Origin: Tenodera sinensis
Taxonomy: Eukaryota > Arthropoda > Insecta > Mantodea > Mantidae
Reading direction: 5' to 3'
Assembly (NCBI GenBank): GCA_030765045.1
Contig: CM060974.1
Location: forward strand, 53,704,339-53,768,338
DNA length: 64,000 bases
The notes beneath the pieces are model-generated. The model searched no databases. It saw only the letters and a list, made by a program, of their open reading frames with translations, and was not told the origin of the DNA. Positions 1 to 11,316 of the stretch are shown here, piece after piece. The number at the start of each line of letters is the position of its first letter. Position 1 is the stretch's first letter. The position numbers were made by a program, and so were the translations under genes.

Positions 1-370
1 TTTGGGATTGTAGAGGAGGCTCTCCATTTGCACTTCCACATCCCCACTCGTGAGGAATGCAGATAATTTTACAAGTCTACAACAAAAGTAGGATAATTTG
101 AAAATGATTGGTCATCAGAGGTTACATAATACTCTCAAAACAATTTAGGAAATTGGATGGAATGAAGGCTATGAAAGGGATAATGTTGAAGACAAGTCAG
201 AGTAAAGATGGGCCCAACGTACCTGTGTGGTGACCCATAAAAAAAATTTCATGTTTCTGAAACGGTTAAACATGGATCAGGTGTTTGAACCTTGTGTGGT
301 TGACAAAATGAGAGCTTTATCGGATGCAAAAAAGACCGACATAGATGGTCTTCTGAAAGCAATATTTGGT
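1..370. other. unassigned sequence
   Basis: I recognise no gene, RNA or known repeat here. The short open frames are chance length. Confidence 0.5.
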
Positions 371-455
371 GATGTATGTTGTTAGCTAATGCTGGATTTC
401 TGACAATGAAGTCATTAATCCTCTTGCTCTTCAATATTTTTCACTGATGGTGAAG
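371..455 (-). pseudogene. LINE ORF2 C-terminal fragment
   Basis: On the minus strand this stretch is a near copy of the last 80 bp of the LINE ORF2 remnant at 7903-7985. It shares the words encoding the terminal residues MTSLSEIQH and the IS-E-KY motif just before them. Only the extreme 3' end of the coding part is present. It directly abuts a copy of the 460-bp repeat. Confidence 0.6.
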
Positions 456-460
456 AGACT

Positions 461-675
461 TAGCAGTAATAGTAACCACTTTTTAGAGAGCACCATATTT
501 TTATGTTTTGGCGGTTACATTGCTCTCTCACAACCCCCAGAACACCTGGAGGACCACACCTGTCGTTGGTTTATGGGTCTCGTCGACCTGACCGGGTGAA
601 TTATCAAAATAAATTCACCGGCCATATCCTCTGATTACCAATCAAAGGACGTATTACATGCCATGACTGGTCAGC
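461..675 (+). repeat. unclassified dispersed repeat (460-bp family), copy 1, truncated
   Basis: This shares long blocks with 2846-3060 and 13617-13830, including the word GACCTGACCGGG, a CCTCTGATTACCAATCA segment and TACATGCCATGACTGGTCAG. It stops about 215 bp into the family, while the other copies run to about 460 bp. No terminal inverted repeat, poly-A tail or coding capacity was seen, so the class is unknown. Confidence 0.75.
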
Positions 676-1413
676 AGATGTATAAAGTAGCGCAAAATTT
701 CATTGCAGCACCTGATAATTGTGATTCTGAATATTGTGACTGTTTGCATGAGGAAACGGGACTCGAAAGACTAATATGTTGCTCTAGCTCTATTGTAAAA
801 TTCAAGGTTTTACTTCTATTTACATGTAAACAGCAGAATTTCTAACCTCACAATTTGTATACCTATTATGTTTGGTGATAAATAATATCAGTTTTATCCA
901 TATTAATTACAGTGTAATCCTGAAAAAACACAATTGTTATGGGACATGCTTTAGTTCCACATAATTCTGTAGTGTATCAAAATATGAGCTCAGTAGTGAT
1001 AAAAATTGATCCCGCGACATTTGTGCAATAGTAAACTACAGTGCATTGTAAAGTATGTAAGACACAGTAAAGTACATCACTTTTAAATGCAGTTACACAC
1101 CGGCTATGCTACAGGTGTATTCCATCTGGGAACTGACCTTAATTTATACAGTACATACAACTACACTATACCCATTTTACACTATCCTAATTTTACATTG
1201 TCTTAAAGAAATCAGTTTTGTTTGGCTGCATAATTCACATTTTTTTTTTCTCTGTCTATTGTTTGATTTTAGCCAGATGGAGATGAATACTGTTCCTTTA
1301 TATACAGAATCATATTGTTTATCACTTCACTAACATGCAGAATATCTTCTTCCGTGTGCATGTCTTGTAACTTCAGGAAATTCTTAGCAATGTGGTAGCC
1401 AAGGTCAATGCTA
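676..1413. other. AT-rich, nothing recognised
   Basis: No gene, RNA or repeat copy recognised in about 740 bp. Confidence 0.5.
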
Positions 1414-1630
1414 TACCGCTATCAAAAGTTAAAGGCATGTGAATGCTGGCCAGTGCTCAAGCAGAGTGCTTTCGCCAAACGTAGAGCATGTACCGGCAGA
1501 GTTTCCATACATAAGACGCGTGAGATGTGTGTACCACATTCGGCAGTGCTGATAGGAGGGGCAAACTTAGGATTCGCTGGAGTCTGCAGTACAGCCCGCC
1601 TCCATATGCTTTTAACTTTTGTGAAGATTA
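1414..1630 (+). mobile_element. MITE family 1, copy outside the satellite
   Basis: A 217-bp element, homologous over its whole length to 54775-54992, 58992-59209 and 61261-61478. The two ends form an imperfect terminal inverted repeat of about 28 bp: both contain TTAAAGGCA, preceded by a CAA-rich word. TA dinucleotides at 1412-1413 and 1631-1632 fit a TA target duplication, as for Tc1/mariner-type elements. It has no coding capacity. Confidence 0.75.
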
Positions 1631-2064
1631 TAGGAATGCAGCAGCCATAGTGGCCAAGTTCCACACTACGGGTAGCAAAAAGTATATTTCAGTACTGCTC
1701 TTTGAAGAAAATTTTAAACTCAACTTTTAAAAATAAGAAATAAAGAAAACATACAATATATTTTCAGGGGATATACCTTCACCCACATTGAATCCAAATC
1801 CACGCTTTTTTGGGCCTCTACTGTGTTTTGCTAAACATTGTATATTTGTAGTTATGAATTGGAAGTATAAATTTAAATAAACTGCAGCAATATTTCTTTA
1901 GAATGACATGAATATTTGATCCCTACTTTTTGCTCACTAAATGGCTCAAAATCTAGTACATGCAGTAAATCACTTCAAAACATATTAAGTGAGAACTTTA
2001 AATTAAAATAAATTGCTGGTCAATAAAAATGCAATTTTGGTTTTTGAGAATTTTCAAACTTCTC
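1631..2064. other. unassigned sequence
   Basis: No recognisable content in this AT-rich stretch. Confidence 0.4.
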
Positions 2065-2150
2065 TTCCACCTCTTAAACAATGCCCACACACAGCTTATG
2101 TGTTTTGAAACACCAGCAGTAAATTTGTTGAAATAAATAAATAATATTGA
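2065..2150 (+). repeat. SINE-B tail fragment
   Basis: It matches the internal/3' part of the tRNA-like repeat at 17455-17540: an ACCTCTYAAAC word, the CCCACMCACAGCTTRTGTG word, a paired ACACCARCAGTAA and then AATAAATAAATAAT. The tRNA-like head is missing. Confidence 0.7.
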
Positions 2151-2845
2151 AAATAATTGTTCACTGACTTGAGATCATAAAACCCTCTTTCTTTGAATTT
2201 CTTTTTCAACTTTCCTAACATGCCTACGTATTTATTTAAATTAGATTCCACAACATTGTTGAGAGACTGTAGGCAAGGGAAATGTTAGAACTGTTTTCAA
2301 GTAGATTTGACTTCCACACATCTATCATCAATATGACAAATTGCACCATATCATACATATGCAGTATGTTTTGATTGTTTCATTCAGGACAACAGTTCAA
2401 GTAATTTAAATGCTCACTTATATCGCACAGGAAAGCAAAATCTTCTATCCATTCTTTCTTTCCAAGTTTGGTAATTTCAGTACCTTAAAATGAAACAAAC
2501 ATTAATGATCTGCGTAGCAAAGTGAGTGTGTGTACAAACTTAACATAATAAAATTTACATACCTGATGTAGCACATACTCGAGGATCATATCGCAAAATC
2601 GCTTTAGCATTTTCCTTCAAATGAGTCGTTACTCCTCTGTATGATATACCAAATCCTCGGAATGAATATTAAATATCCAGTTTTATGCAGATTTGGAAAC
2701 TGTAGGTGCTGAAGTGAATGACATTTAATACTATTTATTCCTCTCAAATTGATGCCCTTAACATCTTTATGTGCATTACTTTGGCTCATAGAACCTCCTG
2801 ATGAATGATACAGTGAGTATTTGTAACTGATATTGAAGAGATAAT
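2151..2845. other. unassigned sequence
   Basis: Nothing recognised. There is no supported ORF. Confidence 0.4.
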
Positions 2846-3310
2846 TAGCAGTAATAGTAACCACCTTTAGAGAGCACAATATTTTTATGTTTTGGTGGTC
2901 ACATCGCTCTCTCACAACCCCCAAAATGTCTGGAGGACCACACCTGTTGTTGGTTTATGGGTCTCACCGACCTGACCGGGAGAACTATCAAAATAAATTC
3001 ACCGACCATATCCTCTGATTACCAATCAGAGGACGTATTACATGCCATGACAGGTCAGCATGTTAGCGGTTAAGCGTTTATAGATAAATGGAAATGTTGG
3101 AAGAATAAAGACTCCCTATCCCTTGGTAACCCTAATAGCATCGGGGTCATAAGAGAACAAGAGATGACCAAGGTACGGTCATAAGGTCAGATAGAAAAGC
3201 TACAGTGAGGAGCAAAACACCAATAAGTGGAAGTAATGTTCTACTCAGCTTGGGTACCTTGTGGTCACCATCCACATATCCCCTAGACGTGGACGCCTGA
3301 GGGTAACTCC
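2846..3310 (+). repeat. unclassified dispersed repeat (460-bp family), copy 2
   Basis: The longest well-kept copy of the family also found at 461 and 13617. The second half carries words shared with the third copy, such as GAACAAGAGATGACCAAG and AGCTTGGGTACCTTGTGG. It lies in the apparent intron just downstream of the carbonic-anhydrase exon, in plus orientation. Its reverse strand has a short open frame with a hydrophobic stretch, but the other copies do not conserve that frame, so I do not call it coding. Confidence 0.8.
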
Positions 3311-3370
3311 TCTTTATAGGTTGAAGGAAAGATGTACATTTTGGGAGGTACACTGATATCATCGACATAC

Positions 3371-3776
3371 CTTGTTGCTGTCTACGGTATGTTCACTGCC
3401 TTCGCTATCACTTGCTCCCCAATGGAAGAGCACTTGTGAGAAAGTATAATTATCTGTGAGTGGACCACCCGCAACAGTAAATGTTGCAGCTGCTGTTGGC
3501 TCCGTAAAGGCAATACTCACAGGCAATAGTTAGTTGACCAGGTGGAGCATAAGATATGTCGAGAGGTTCAAGGCCACCATCACACCCTGTGGCGTCTCTG
3601 GTTACGATACCCACCGGTGATTGTGCTATTCCTGTATCATATCTGTGGGTGGGTCTCCATAAGTCCCACAGAAGAGGAACTGGAGCAAGAATGATTTCAG
3701 CACCATGTTCCCAGACATCTCTTTCATCTGTGGCAGATGTAAAGATGTTATTCACATATATCCAATACACTCTGGA
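3371..3776 (-). CDS. alpha-carbonic anhydrase exon (frameshifted; possibly CA-related)
   Basis: Reading the minus strand, one frame gives TGIAQSPVGIVTRDA and LEPLDISYAPPG. A second frame then gives AGGPLTDNYTFSQVLFHWGA and SEGSEHTVDSNK. These are the QSPV, PLxISY, GGPL, FHWG and GSEHTVD blocks of alpha-carbonic anhydrases (zinc enzymes that hydrate CO2), in the right order and spacing. The exon ends AAG|GTATGT, a canonical donor at 3371/3370. The acceptor is less certain; ...TTGTCCAG at about 3777 or an AG nearer 3683 are candidates. The two frames meet near 3515-3525, so one 1-nt insertion or 2-nt deletion separates them. That means a decaying exon or an assembly error. The usual QFHFHWG motif reads QVLFHWG, so the first zinc-ligand His is Leu, as expected for a catalytically inactive CA-related protein. 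The third His would lie in the next exon, which I did not find. Family assignment is strong; whether the gene works is open. Confidence 0.78.
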
Positions 3777-4061
3777 CTGGACAAGCCACAAACAAACTAT
3801 GAGATATTGTTTTTTTCACTCACAACCATTTCTGCTGGCTTGGTTTCCTATTACAAACTATTACTGAAGACTTTCAATTAATTACTTTATTTATTTATTT
3901 AAGCAGTCGTCTTTAACTAAATTGATAGCTGTGTCCTAATGGCATTAGTATATCACTGGATTATATTTTTTTTCTCAATCTTTGAGAACATTCAATCTTA
4001 AATTCACGCTTTATTTTCCTAAGAACATGTTTGATAAAGTGAGTGGTACTGACAAAGCTGT
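3777..4061. other. intron-like sequence, nothing recognised
   Basis: Sequence on the 5' side of the carbonic-anhydrase exon. No further exon was recognised. Confidence 0.4.
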
Positions 4062-4140
4062 GTACAGCAGTGTACAGAAATCTATAGTTAATCTACCCTT
4101 TTATGCAGCTAAAAGATTAGTTAACTCTGAATTCAAAAAA
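4062..4140 (+). pseudogene. LINE RNase H fragment
   Basis: The plus strand matches the minus strand of about 8220-8285 and encodes a relic of SVQKSLVNLPFY. It is therefore a short piece of the same LINE ORF2, in the opposite orientation. Confidence 0.6.
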
Positions 4141-4617
4141 ATCTGATGTGTTGCACTCACATGACTTTCTCTACTCTTGTACTAACCATTCTTACAAACT
4201 CTTATTCCTATGTCTTCTTCGTGTTAGTTGAGATAAGCATTTGTACAAATTATCTTATTGCTTATTTCCTTGTAGGTGAAAGAGGAATATTAGAATACAG
4301 TAGGCTTTGAGCGATAGTCAAATCTTTTAAAGCTTTGCGATCCCATTCTCTTTGCACACTTAACATATAAAAACATCATTTCACGAAAGTTTTAAGTTTT
4401 GTGAAACTGACACAAATAACAAGGAATATCTCCGAAATGATTCACTCTACCAAAAAAATTATTTATATGTAAATTGTGTGTTTTAGTGAGATCTGCATTT
4501 TTTGTATATTAAGAATTCATCTCTTACGGTTTATGAGTTATTCAAAAGTCATCCAGAGTAAACAGGACCACATATACTGTAGCCAGAAAATTCAAAATAT
4601 ACATTTCACTTAAATTA
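4139..4617 (+). repeat. dispersed repeat (470-bp family), copy 1
   Basis: Collinear with the reverse complement of 26197-26700. Shared words include CACATGACTTTCTCTACTCT, ATTTCCTTGTAGGTG and GCCAGAAAATTCAA. Divergence is perhaps 15-20% with small indels. No coding frame is kept in both copies. Confidence 0.75.
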
Positions 4618-4619
4618 AT

Positions 4620-4790
4620 TAAGGAAATTGAAGCTATTAACAGTGAAGCAACAAGATTCTAAAGTAAGAAAAAATTAGAAACTAAAAACTTCACTTATCT
4701 TAGTAATATTGCAAGTTGTTGGCGCAAAGCTGACTAAAGTTTTGAGTTGACTCCAATTCATTCTCACAGCCATACAAACAAATTTGTTAC
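4620..4790 (+). mobile_element. MITE family 3, partial copy
   Basis: Matches the left arm and centre of the palindromic element at 27234-27468: shared words CAGTGAAGCAACA, CACTTATCTTAGTAATATTG and GCTGACTA. The right inverted arm is missing here. Confidence 0.65.
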
Positions 4791-7584
4791 CAAAGCTACA
4801 GATATTCATTTTAATCACTAATCTCTGAAAACAAAAAACATACTGATGCTCATTTTAATTACCAATCTCTAAAAACAAAAATCTATAAATACAATCTATA
4901 GAAGGTATATCAAAATTCATAATACAGGAACCGTTCTATTAGTTTAAAATAAAAGCAATGCACAATGATCTGGAAGCTCATTCTTCAAAGTTTGAACTCA
5001 TTGTTGAGAAAGGTAGGGTGGGAAAACAAAGCAGCCACACATGTGTAAGCAGATAACTTCCAAATACTGCAGATCATGCTATGTATAGGTGTGTTCGATT
5101 GTGTTTTAGTGGCTTCGTGAGGGGCTTTTGAATGCCAAGAGGCTTGGATATTCGGCACTCTGGAATAAGACAATGGTTATGGATATTACAGGGTTGTCAC
5201 TATTAATATAGTCTTCAATACATAGCTACTTTGGTTTTTAATTTCTCATTGAAATATTTCTAAAACTTAAACGCAGGAAATGACAAATGGGTATTCTCTC
5301 AGTAAGGGCATAATTTGTTCCAGTACGGGTGTTGCCCAACCCGGCCCTGCTGTGGCTATGGCCCTGACTTTCATTGACAGCAATAGAGTAGGCTACAAAT
5401 GTATGTAATTTGGATTCTAATTCACATTCAATCAATGTTGCAACACGGTTTATTCTTTTTTGAACTGTATAAGCAGTGATATCTTGATTTTGTTAAAATT
5501 TCACACTGTTCAGGCTACATTACATTAGTGACCTTATTAAGACAAGTTTTAACAAACTGCCCTCAGTATAAGGTTTGAGTGACTTGGCTATTTCTGATGC
5601 AATGACATAACTGCAAGTAATTCTCGTTCTTTCACAGCTTGTGTTTTATTTTATGCTGATGTGTTTCATGAACTTTCAGATTTATAATGCTGCACTTGAT
5701 TGGCATGTGCAAGTCCTGGAGGTCAAATGTGCAATATTACTTACTGGTACCTACTTATGGTTATGTATTACTTTTAAGGTTTTGTAACATGAGTGTACTT
5801 TGTAATCCACCTCTTCATTTCACTATAAAACTTCAGTGAATATTTAAACATTATTGTTACCTTTTAATGTTGTTACATTTACCACAAAGATTTATTTTAT
5901 AATATTCTTTTAAAACACCTGCAGACATCCTACCTGTGACGTTCTTGTGGTCTTTATGACAATGTTTGTGATGTTATTTAGTGTGTAAGTGCCAATCAAA
6001 ACTTTCAAACACAACAGACATTCCACATTTTCACCCGTAGTGCAGCAAATATATTGTTCTTCCCACTGCTCTTGGAATAGGAAGGTTCCTTTACGTTTTC
6101 CTCATTTGGAAAGAGTTATGTCTATCAATGCACTATCCACCACTGCTTGTTTTCATTTGAATGCCTGTGAGTCAGGGAGGGATGGGTGAAACAGTGTGAC
6201 ACATTGCTGATGCTGATATTACATCATATTGTCCCTGGTACTAATTTGCAGAACCCTACATTAGATGCTTTGAATTCAGTTATGCCCAGCTTTTTCAGCT
6301 ACCTTTTTAGCATATTCCTGTAACATAGGCTGCAATATGGAGTGATTGTTTGCCCTAACACTAATAAACCACTCCCACAGTATTTCATTAATGTCCTAGT
6401 TTTCAGTTTTCTTGCATTTTCTGTGTTTTGCCATTAGTACCATTTTCCCATTGCTTCAGAATTTCTGTTTTCTTTAGAATCTCATAAACTTAGTTTTGCC
6501 TATGTTGGACAGCTGCATGATCTGCTTTACATTCACTTTATCATGTTCACTTGTATATATCACTCATGTTAAGATCTAGAACAGTTCTTGTTTTCGTAGT
6601 TATGATGACCAAACCTGAACTAAACCATTACCTTTATCTAAATATAGAAGTGTACTGTTAAAAGCTGTGTATCCTATGCTGTCTAACAAGACACTAAAGT
6701 GGAAATTGGAAAGGAAAGAGAACAATTAAAGACAATCAGCTGTGCTTATTGTTACCTATGATGTGAAGCATGACTTTGACATGTTTCTCAATATTTGGAC
6801 CACTATCAGCACAGCCCTCCTCTCAGACTGGTCAGGTAGCAGCAATATGGTTATGTTTCACCTTAAACATCATGTACTTAAAGCAGACAATGCAGACTTT
6901 AACCAGGTGCCTGAGAATTTTATAAACCTTGCATTCCAAAACAGGAAATTTCTTTTTGAAGGGTATACTTAGATTTATGTTGTTCATATGAGAGTTTCCA
7001 TTTAGTAACGGGAATTTAGCATGTTTTTCACCCCTAAATTCATGTGGCCATGAAATATTTCCATTTAAGTTAGATTTCTTCTTAATAAGAGGTCCGTTGA
7101 AGAGAGGTTTTACTGTATTTCTTAAGCTGCATAACTAGACAGATACTACGGAAATTGGACTGGCAGATAATCAAATGTATTATATACACAATTTTAAATG
7201 CAAAATATTGGAATAAAATAAAAATATTGTACTCCTAAGCTTCTCTATGCATTGAAGAGGCTGCAATATAGTTTATGATCCTCACTCTAAATCACTGTGC
7301 GATGTTTGTTATTTGGTATGCTGCTAAGACATGTTCTATTGCAGCATGTTCACTCTACCTCAAGTGAACTGTCATAAGTCTCAGGTTCTTAAAATGGCAC
7401 TGTAGCTGATGTGCAGGGTGTCAGTTAAACTTCAAAAACAGAAAAAACAACCCTTTCTGGGTGAAGACCTGCCCAAATGCTGCATTCCCCATCTCTGCAC
7501 ACCATAGGTGTCAGCACTGTAGTGTGGGCAAGTTTAGTGCCCCAGTCCCTCCAGGCCAGTAAGTGTGGTCTTCCCATCAGGGGC
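4791..7584. other. 2.8 kb without recognised features
   Basis: AT-rich, with scattered ORFs under 100 codons, none showing a family signature. The frame at 6742-6972 is open but resembles nothing I know and has no splice context. The stretch may be intronic or intergenic. Confidence 0.5.
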
Positions 7585-7880
7585 TACTAATTCTCAATCC
7601 CCCCACCACTGGATTATCTGCATATAGTAAACCAGGAGTGTCTTTGTACATTATAGTGGAGCAATACACATTATCTTTGGCATTTTCTAAAATATCATGT
7701 GTGAATATATTGAAATAAACGACACTGAGCTTTTACCTCTGCCTTTCTTTTCACATGTAACACAAAATTTTACTCCACAAATTTAACTATCTTTAAGAAT
7801 TCTGTTATCTACCCTTTCACGTGTATTTTCAATATTAAATCTTCTCTATCCATTCTATCAAAGGCTTTCTCAAAATCCGT
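7585..7880 (-). pseudogene. non-LTR reverse transcriptase fragment
   Basis: On the minus strand, TDFEKAFDRMDRED (RT motif A, with the catalytic D in F-x-K-A-F-D) is followed about 85 codons later by a degenerate LLYADN (motif C, normally YADD). Several stops and frameshifts lie between. The spacing from A to C is normal for a LINE. Clade cannot be set from this piece. It lies on the same strand as the LINE end at 7903-8442 but in the wrong domain order for one ORF, so it is probably a separate insertion. Confidence 0.65.
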
Positions 7881-7902
7881 AAAAAATGTATGTTGTTGCT
7901 GG

Positions 7903-8498
7903 CTAATGCTGGATTTCTGACAATGAAGTCATTAATCCTCGTACTCTCCAATATTTTTCACTGATGGATGGGGCGCTAGAAGTGGCCGGGCATATTTGAA
8001 GGTGGTCTTGGTCCATTTCCTCTTGCAGATCACATAGAGGACAGAGTGCTGAAGAATGTATCCCAATTCTGTTCAAATGTTTTGCCAGACAATGATGTCC
8101 TGTAATCAACCTGAAGGTTGCAACTGCCATTTTTTGAGGATACTCAGGAGCTACTATTTGGTAGTTCTCATCTTTTATTTTTTGATTTTTCATAATATTT
8201 TGCAATAATTTTTTTTGAATTACTAATCTTTTGTCTGCATAAAATGGTAGATTAACTAGAGATTTCTGTACACTGCTGGTACCCTTTTTGGCGAGAAAAT
8301 TAACTTTGTCATTACCACTCAGTCCACAGTGAGCTGGTATCCATTGGAAGACTAGGTGTTTTTGAAGCGCTGTTGGATGGGTAAGGATTTTCCAACCTTC
8401 TATTTTTGGACAGTAGATTTAGTGAATGTTCAGTAAAATTGAAGTATTTAAGCTGATCTTTTGTTAGAGTTCCTTCTTGAATGAAAAATATATCTATG
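7903..8498 (-). pseudogene. LINE ORF2 3' part: RNase H and C-terminal zinc motif
   Basis: The minus strand reads FQWIPAHCGLSGNDKVN, the RNase H block with the conserved H-C-G-L-x-G-N-D. After a linker it gives MAVATFRLITGHHCLAKHL and then LCPLCDLQEEMDQDHLQICP, the Cys-His (zf-RVT) end typical of insect LINE ORF2 proteins. The frame ends SEIQH-stop at 7903. Upstream it continues, degraded, to about 8498, where the Gypsy element begins. Matching sequence seems to resume beyond that element at 13416. The copy is an old truncated fragment. Smaller relatives are at 371-455 and 4062-4140. Confidence 0.8.
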
Positions 8499-8502
8499 TT
8501 AT
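8499..8502. repeat. target-site duplication TTAT (left)
   Basis: The TTAT immediately before the 5' LTR equals the TTAT at 13416-13419, directly after the 3' LTR. A 4-bp duplication is usual for Gypsy elements. Confidence 0.85.
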
Positions 8503-9032
8503 TGAGACAGAATATTGACCAATAGAAAATCGTTCATGTAAATATTTTTGTAAGAGTGTGTAAATTTCTAATTCTTTTAATTTGGGTGTATCAGGGACTT
8601 ATTTTTCAATATTCAAGATAGCCAATGTTTTCTTGTCACTTCGTGTTCAACCAATGAGAACTGTTGCGCGGATGAATACAAAAGAATGGCGGTGTTGCGT
8701 CATAGAGACGCCAGGGACTCTTTTTTTCATTAGCGTCTGTATGCTCATGATGATCAGACGTGTGTTTGGTAGTGTGTGAACATGGAACTTTCACCAAACT
8801 TTTATCCTGTGTAAAGTCTTTGAATAATTAATATGGTGCTAAAAGTGTAAATTAACGAATAAATATGTTGTGATAAAGGAACGTTGATTTATGCATTCCA
8901 TTCTGTAACCATCGACCCTGAAGATAAGAGTAGCGTCTGCTATCACACATTTCATCATTCAGTAAAAACATTATTCCTGCTGCTATATTCACGCTGATAT
9001 GTGTTGACTATCTTTTAATAAAAACTGCACCA
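8503..9032 (+). repeat. 5' LTR
   Basis: 530 bp, starting TGAGACAG and ending CTGCACCA, repeated at 12886-13415. AATAAA-like polyadenylation words lie in its last third, near 8858 and 9015. The 65-codon frame inside is present in both LTRs merely because they are copies. Confidence 0.93.
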
Positions 9033-9316
9033 AAATGGCTTACCCAACGTGGAGCGCGAATTTAGAATGGAATGCAAAATTACGAGTACGATAAAACATC
9101 AAAAGGACGCCATCTCATCGCGCAGGAGGGAGACGCCATTAGACTATCATTTGATATCATCGATACACGGAGAATCAACGTGGGAAAGGAAAAACACCGG
9201 AGATCATCTAGCGAAGCCAACTACCCAGGAGACGTAAATAACTGGACGGAGAACCAGCAGAAAAGAAAGTAGGATCAAAATTTTTTGTTTTTACATACAT
9301 TTTATTTCCATTGTAT
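9033..9316 (+). promoter_or_regulatory. primer-binding site region and leader
   Basis: Three bases after the LTR comes TGGCTTACCCAACG. The TGG start is what a site complementary to a tRNA 3' CCA end looks like. I cannot name the tRNA. The remaining 270 bp to the gag ATG is the untranslated leader. Confidence 0.55.
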
Positions 9317-11261
9317 ATGCTACTGAGAAGTGGTAAAATAGTGGGACTTTTAACCATAAGTGAATTGGATAAAGAAATTAAAATGTCACGAAAAGAGATA
9401 GAAACAGGAGTGGGGGAAGGGGCAGATAGGCCTAGCTATCAGGTAGAATTAGAAAGTGAGGAACAGGTGGAAATAAGCAAAGACCAAAGGTTAATGATGA
9501 TCATGTTTGAAAGACTAGAACAAAGTTTAGGTCAGAGTATAGGTCAGAAACTGGAACAGAATAAGGAAGAGATAGGTCAGAAAATGGAGCTAGTGAGAAA
9601 AGACTTAGAACAGAAAATGGAATTAGGAAGACAGAACTTAGAACAGAAAATAGAATTAGGAAGACAGGAGTGTAAAGAAAATATGAAAGTAATGGAAACT
9701 AATTTAAAATTAGTACATAAAAACTTAAATGAAACAAAGGAAGCCTTAGAAGCTAGGATAGAAATTATAGGAGATAGGATGGGAAAGATAGAATCAGAAA
9801 TGAGAGAGAACAAGATTGTGTTAGAAGGAGAAATTGCTAGATGTAGGGATGAAATAACAATGTAATACAACTGTGGACTGTAAGATTACAAATGTAAAAG
9901 CAGGAATAACTGAGGAATTAAGGAAAGAGATTGAGGTAGTAAAGAAAGACATTATTAATGAAACTGTAGAACAAATTGTAATTCCTAAAATTAGGACAAT
10001 GAATGATGTGATGCTTTCACAACAGGATGCTATAAATGATATGAAACAAAGCCACTTAGAAATAAAGAATGATTTAAAATCAATTTGTGAAGAAATGAAA
10101 AAAGGGAAAGAAAGTTTGGCTAATGTAAATGATGTTGTGAAGGCATTACAAAGACAAGATGATTTAGATGTAAGTAATGTACCAGATGAGAGTTATTTGA
10201 ATAATGTACAAAATGTTGACTCACCATACAGAGAAAGAGGTTCACAACCAAACAATGACACGACACATAACACATGTTACACCAACAGCATATTACATGA
10301 AATCACACCACCTACATTTGACGAGGAGAAGGGAGACGATCCAAAACTCTTTGTTAAAGAGATGGAAGAATATTTTAAAGTGAAAAGAATACCAAATGAA
10401 CTTAGGATGATGATAGTTAAGAAAAGCTTAAAAAACAAGGCGTTAGAATGGCTCAGGTTAACACTAGCTGGTCATGAGTCGTATAGCTCATTCAGAAATT
10501 TATTCCTATCAAGGTATTGGGGCCCAGCTAAACAAAACCAAACTAGGGTAGAGCTAGCGACACGTAGATACGATCCAACCAAAGGGTTGTCGCTAGTCGA
10601 TTATTTTATGAAAGTAGCCAACAAAGGAAAGCTATTAGATCCCAACTTGTCGGAGGCAGAACTAATTGCCAGCATAACAAGACATTTCCCAGACACAGTG
10701 AGAACAGGGTTAATTGTTGCGAGGCCAGTAGATTTTGCAGATATGATAGAATTGCTGACAGCCTTCGAAACACAAAATGGTCGGCCTAATGAGCATAGAC
10801 ATAGGAACGGTCACCCAAACTCACCCATCCTAAACCGGAACACGACTACGAACAACCAGAGTGAGGGAGAACATAGAAATACTAGGAGTACCCATGAAAG
10901 GGGGAGAGGGGCACACCATTTCCCACAACCACATAATCATGGCGAGAGGATGGAGAACACAAGACACCGGTACCACGACACAATACCGAATGGTGAATCG
11001 AGATACAGAACATATACATATGATCATGGAAGACCAGGAGACCATACCCATCAAGTGAATCACATACGATTCAGTAGGGAACACTTGAACAACCACAGAT
11101 CGTCATACGACAGAGGTTCACGCCAAAGGGGCAGAGACCAATGCTACACTGACAACATAAGACAGCAGGAAGTAGATGAAAATGTGCCAAATAGGGCAGA
11201 TGCTGCACAAAATACAGAAACGACCACCACCACCAACACTCAGGGAAATTACAACAACTAA
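9317..11261 (+). pseudogene. gag: Gypsy-type Gag (one frameshift)
   Basis: Structural protein of the LTR element, packaging its RNA. The first ATG in frame is 9317. Residues 25-180 are a long charged coiled coil with near-repeats of KMELxRxxLEQ. The frame ends at 9865 and the protein continues in the +1 frame from about 9858, so there is one indel. The capsid-like retrotransposon Gag domain follows (about 10300-10780): ITPPTFDEEKGDDPKLFVKE, then LEWLRLTLAG, then FLSRYWGP and LVDYFMKVANKGKLLDPNL. The C-terminal 150 residues are rich in His, Arg, Asn and Thr. There is no CCHC knuckle, so nucleic-acid binding may rest on this basic tail. The stop TAA is at 11259-11261. Family assignment is firm from the Gag domain and LTR context. 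The frameshift could be mutation or programmed, and only relatives can tell. Confidence 0.85.
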
Positions 11262-11316
11262 GTTCGTCCCAACCGAGTGGATGACAAACAACAAAATCTC
11301 AGCAACTTACAATTGA

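Noticed and set aside
3147..3368. Minus-strand frame with a possible membrane segment
   Set aside because: It lies within the 460-bp repeat and is not kept in the other copies; stops separate it from the upstream exon.
3489..3520. 31-nt intron in the carbonic-anhydrase exon as the settled explanation for the frame change
   Set aside because: Shorter than usual spliceosomal introns; kept only as a possibility to test.
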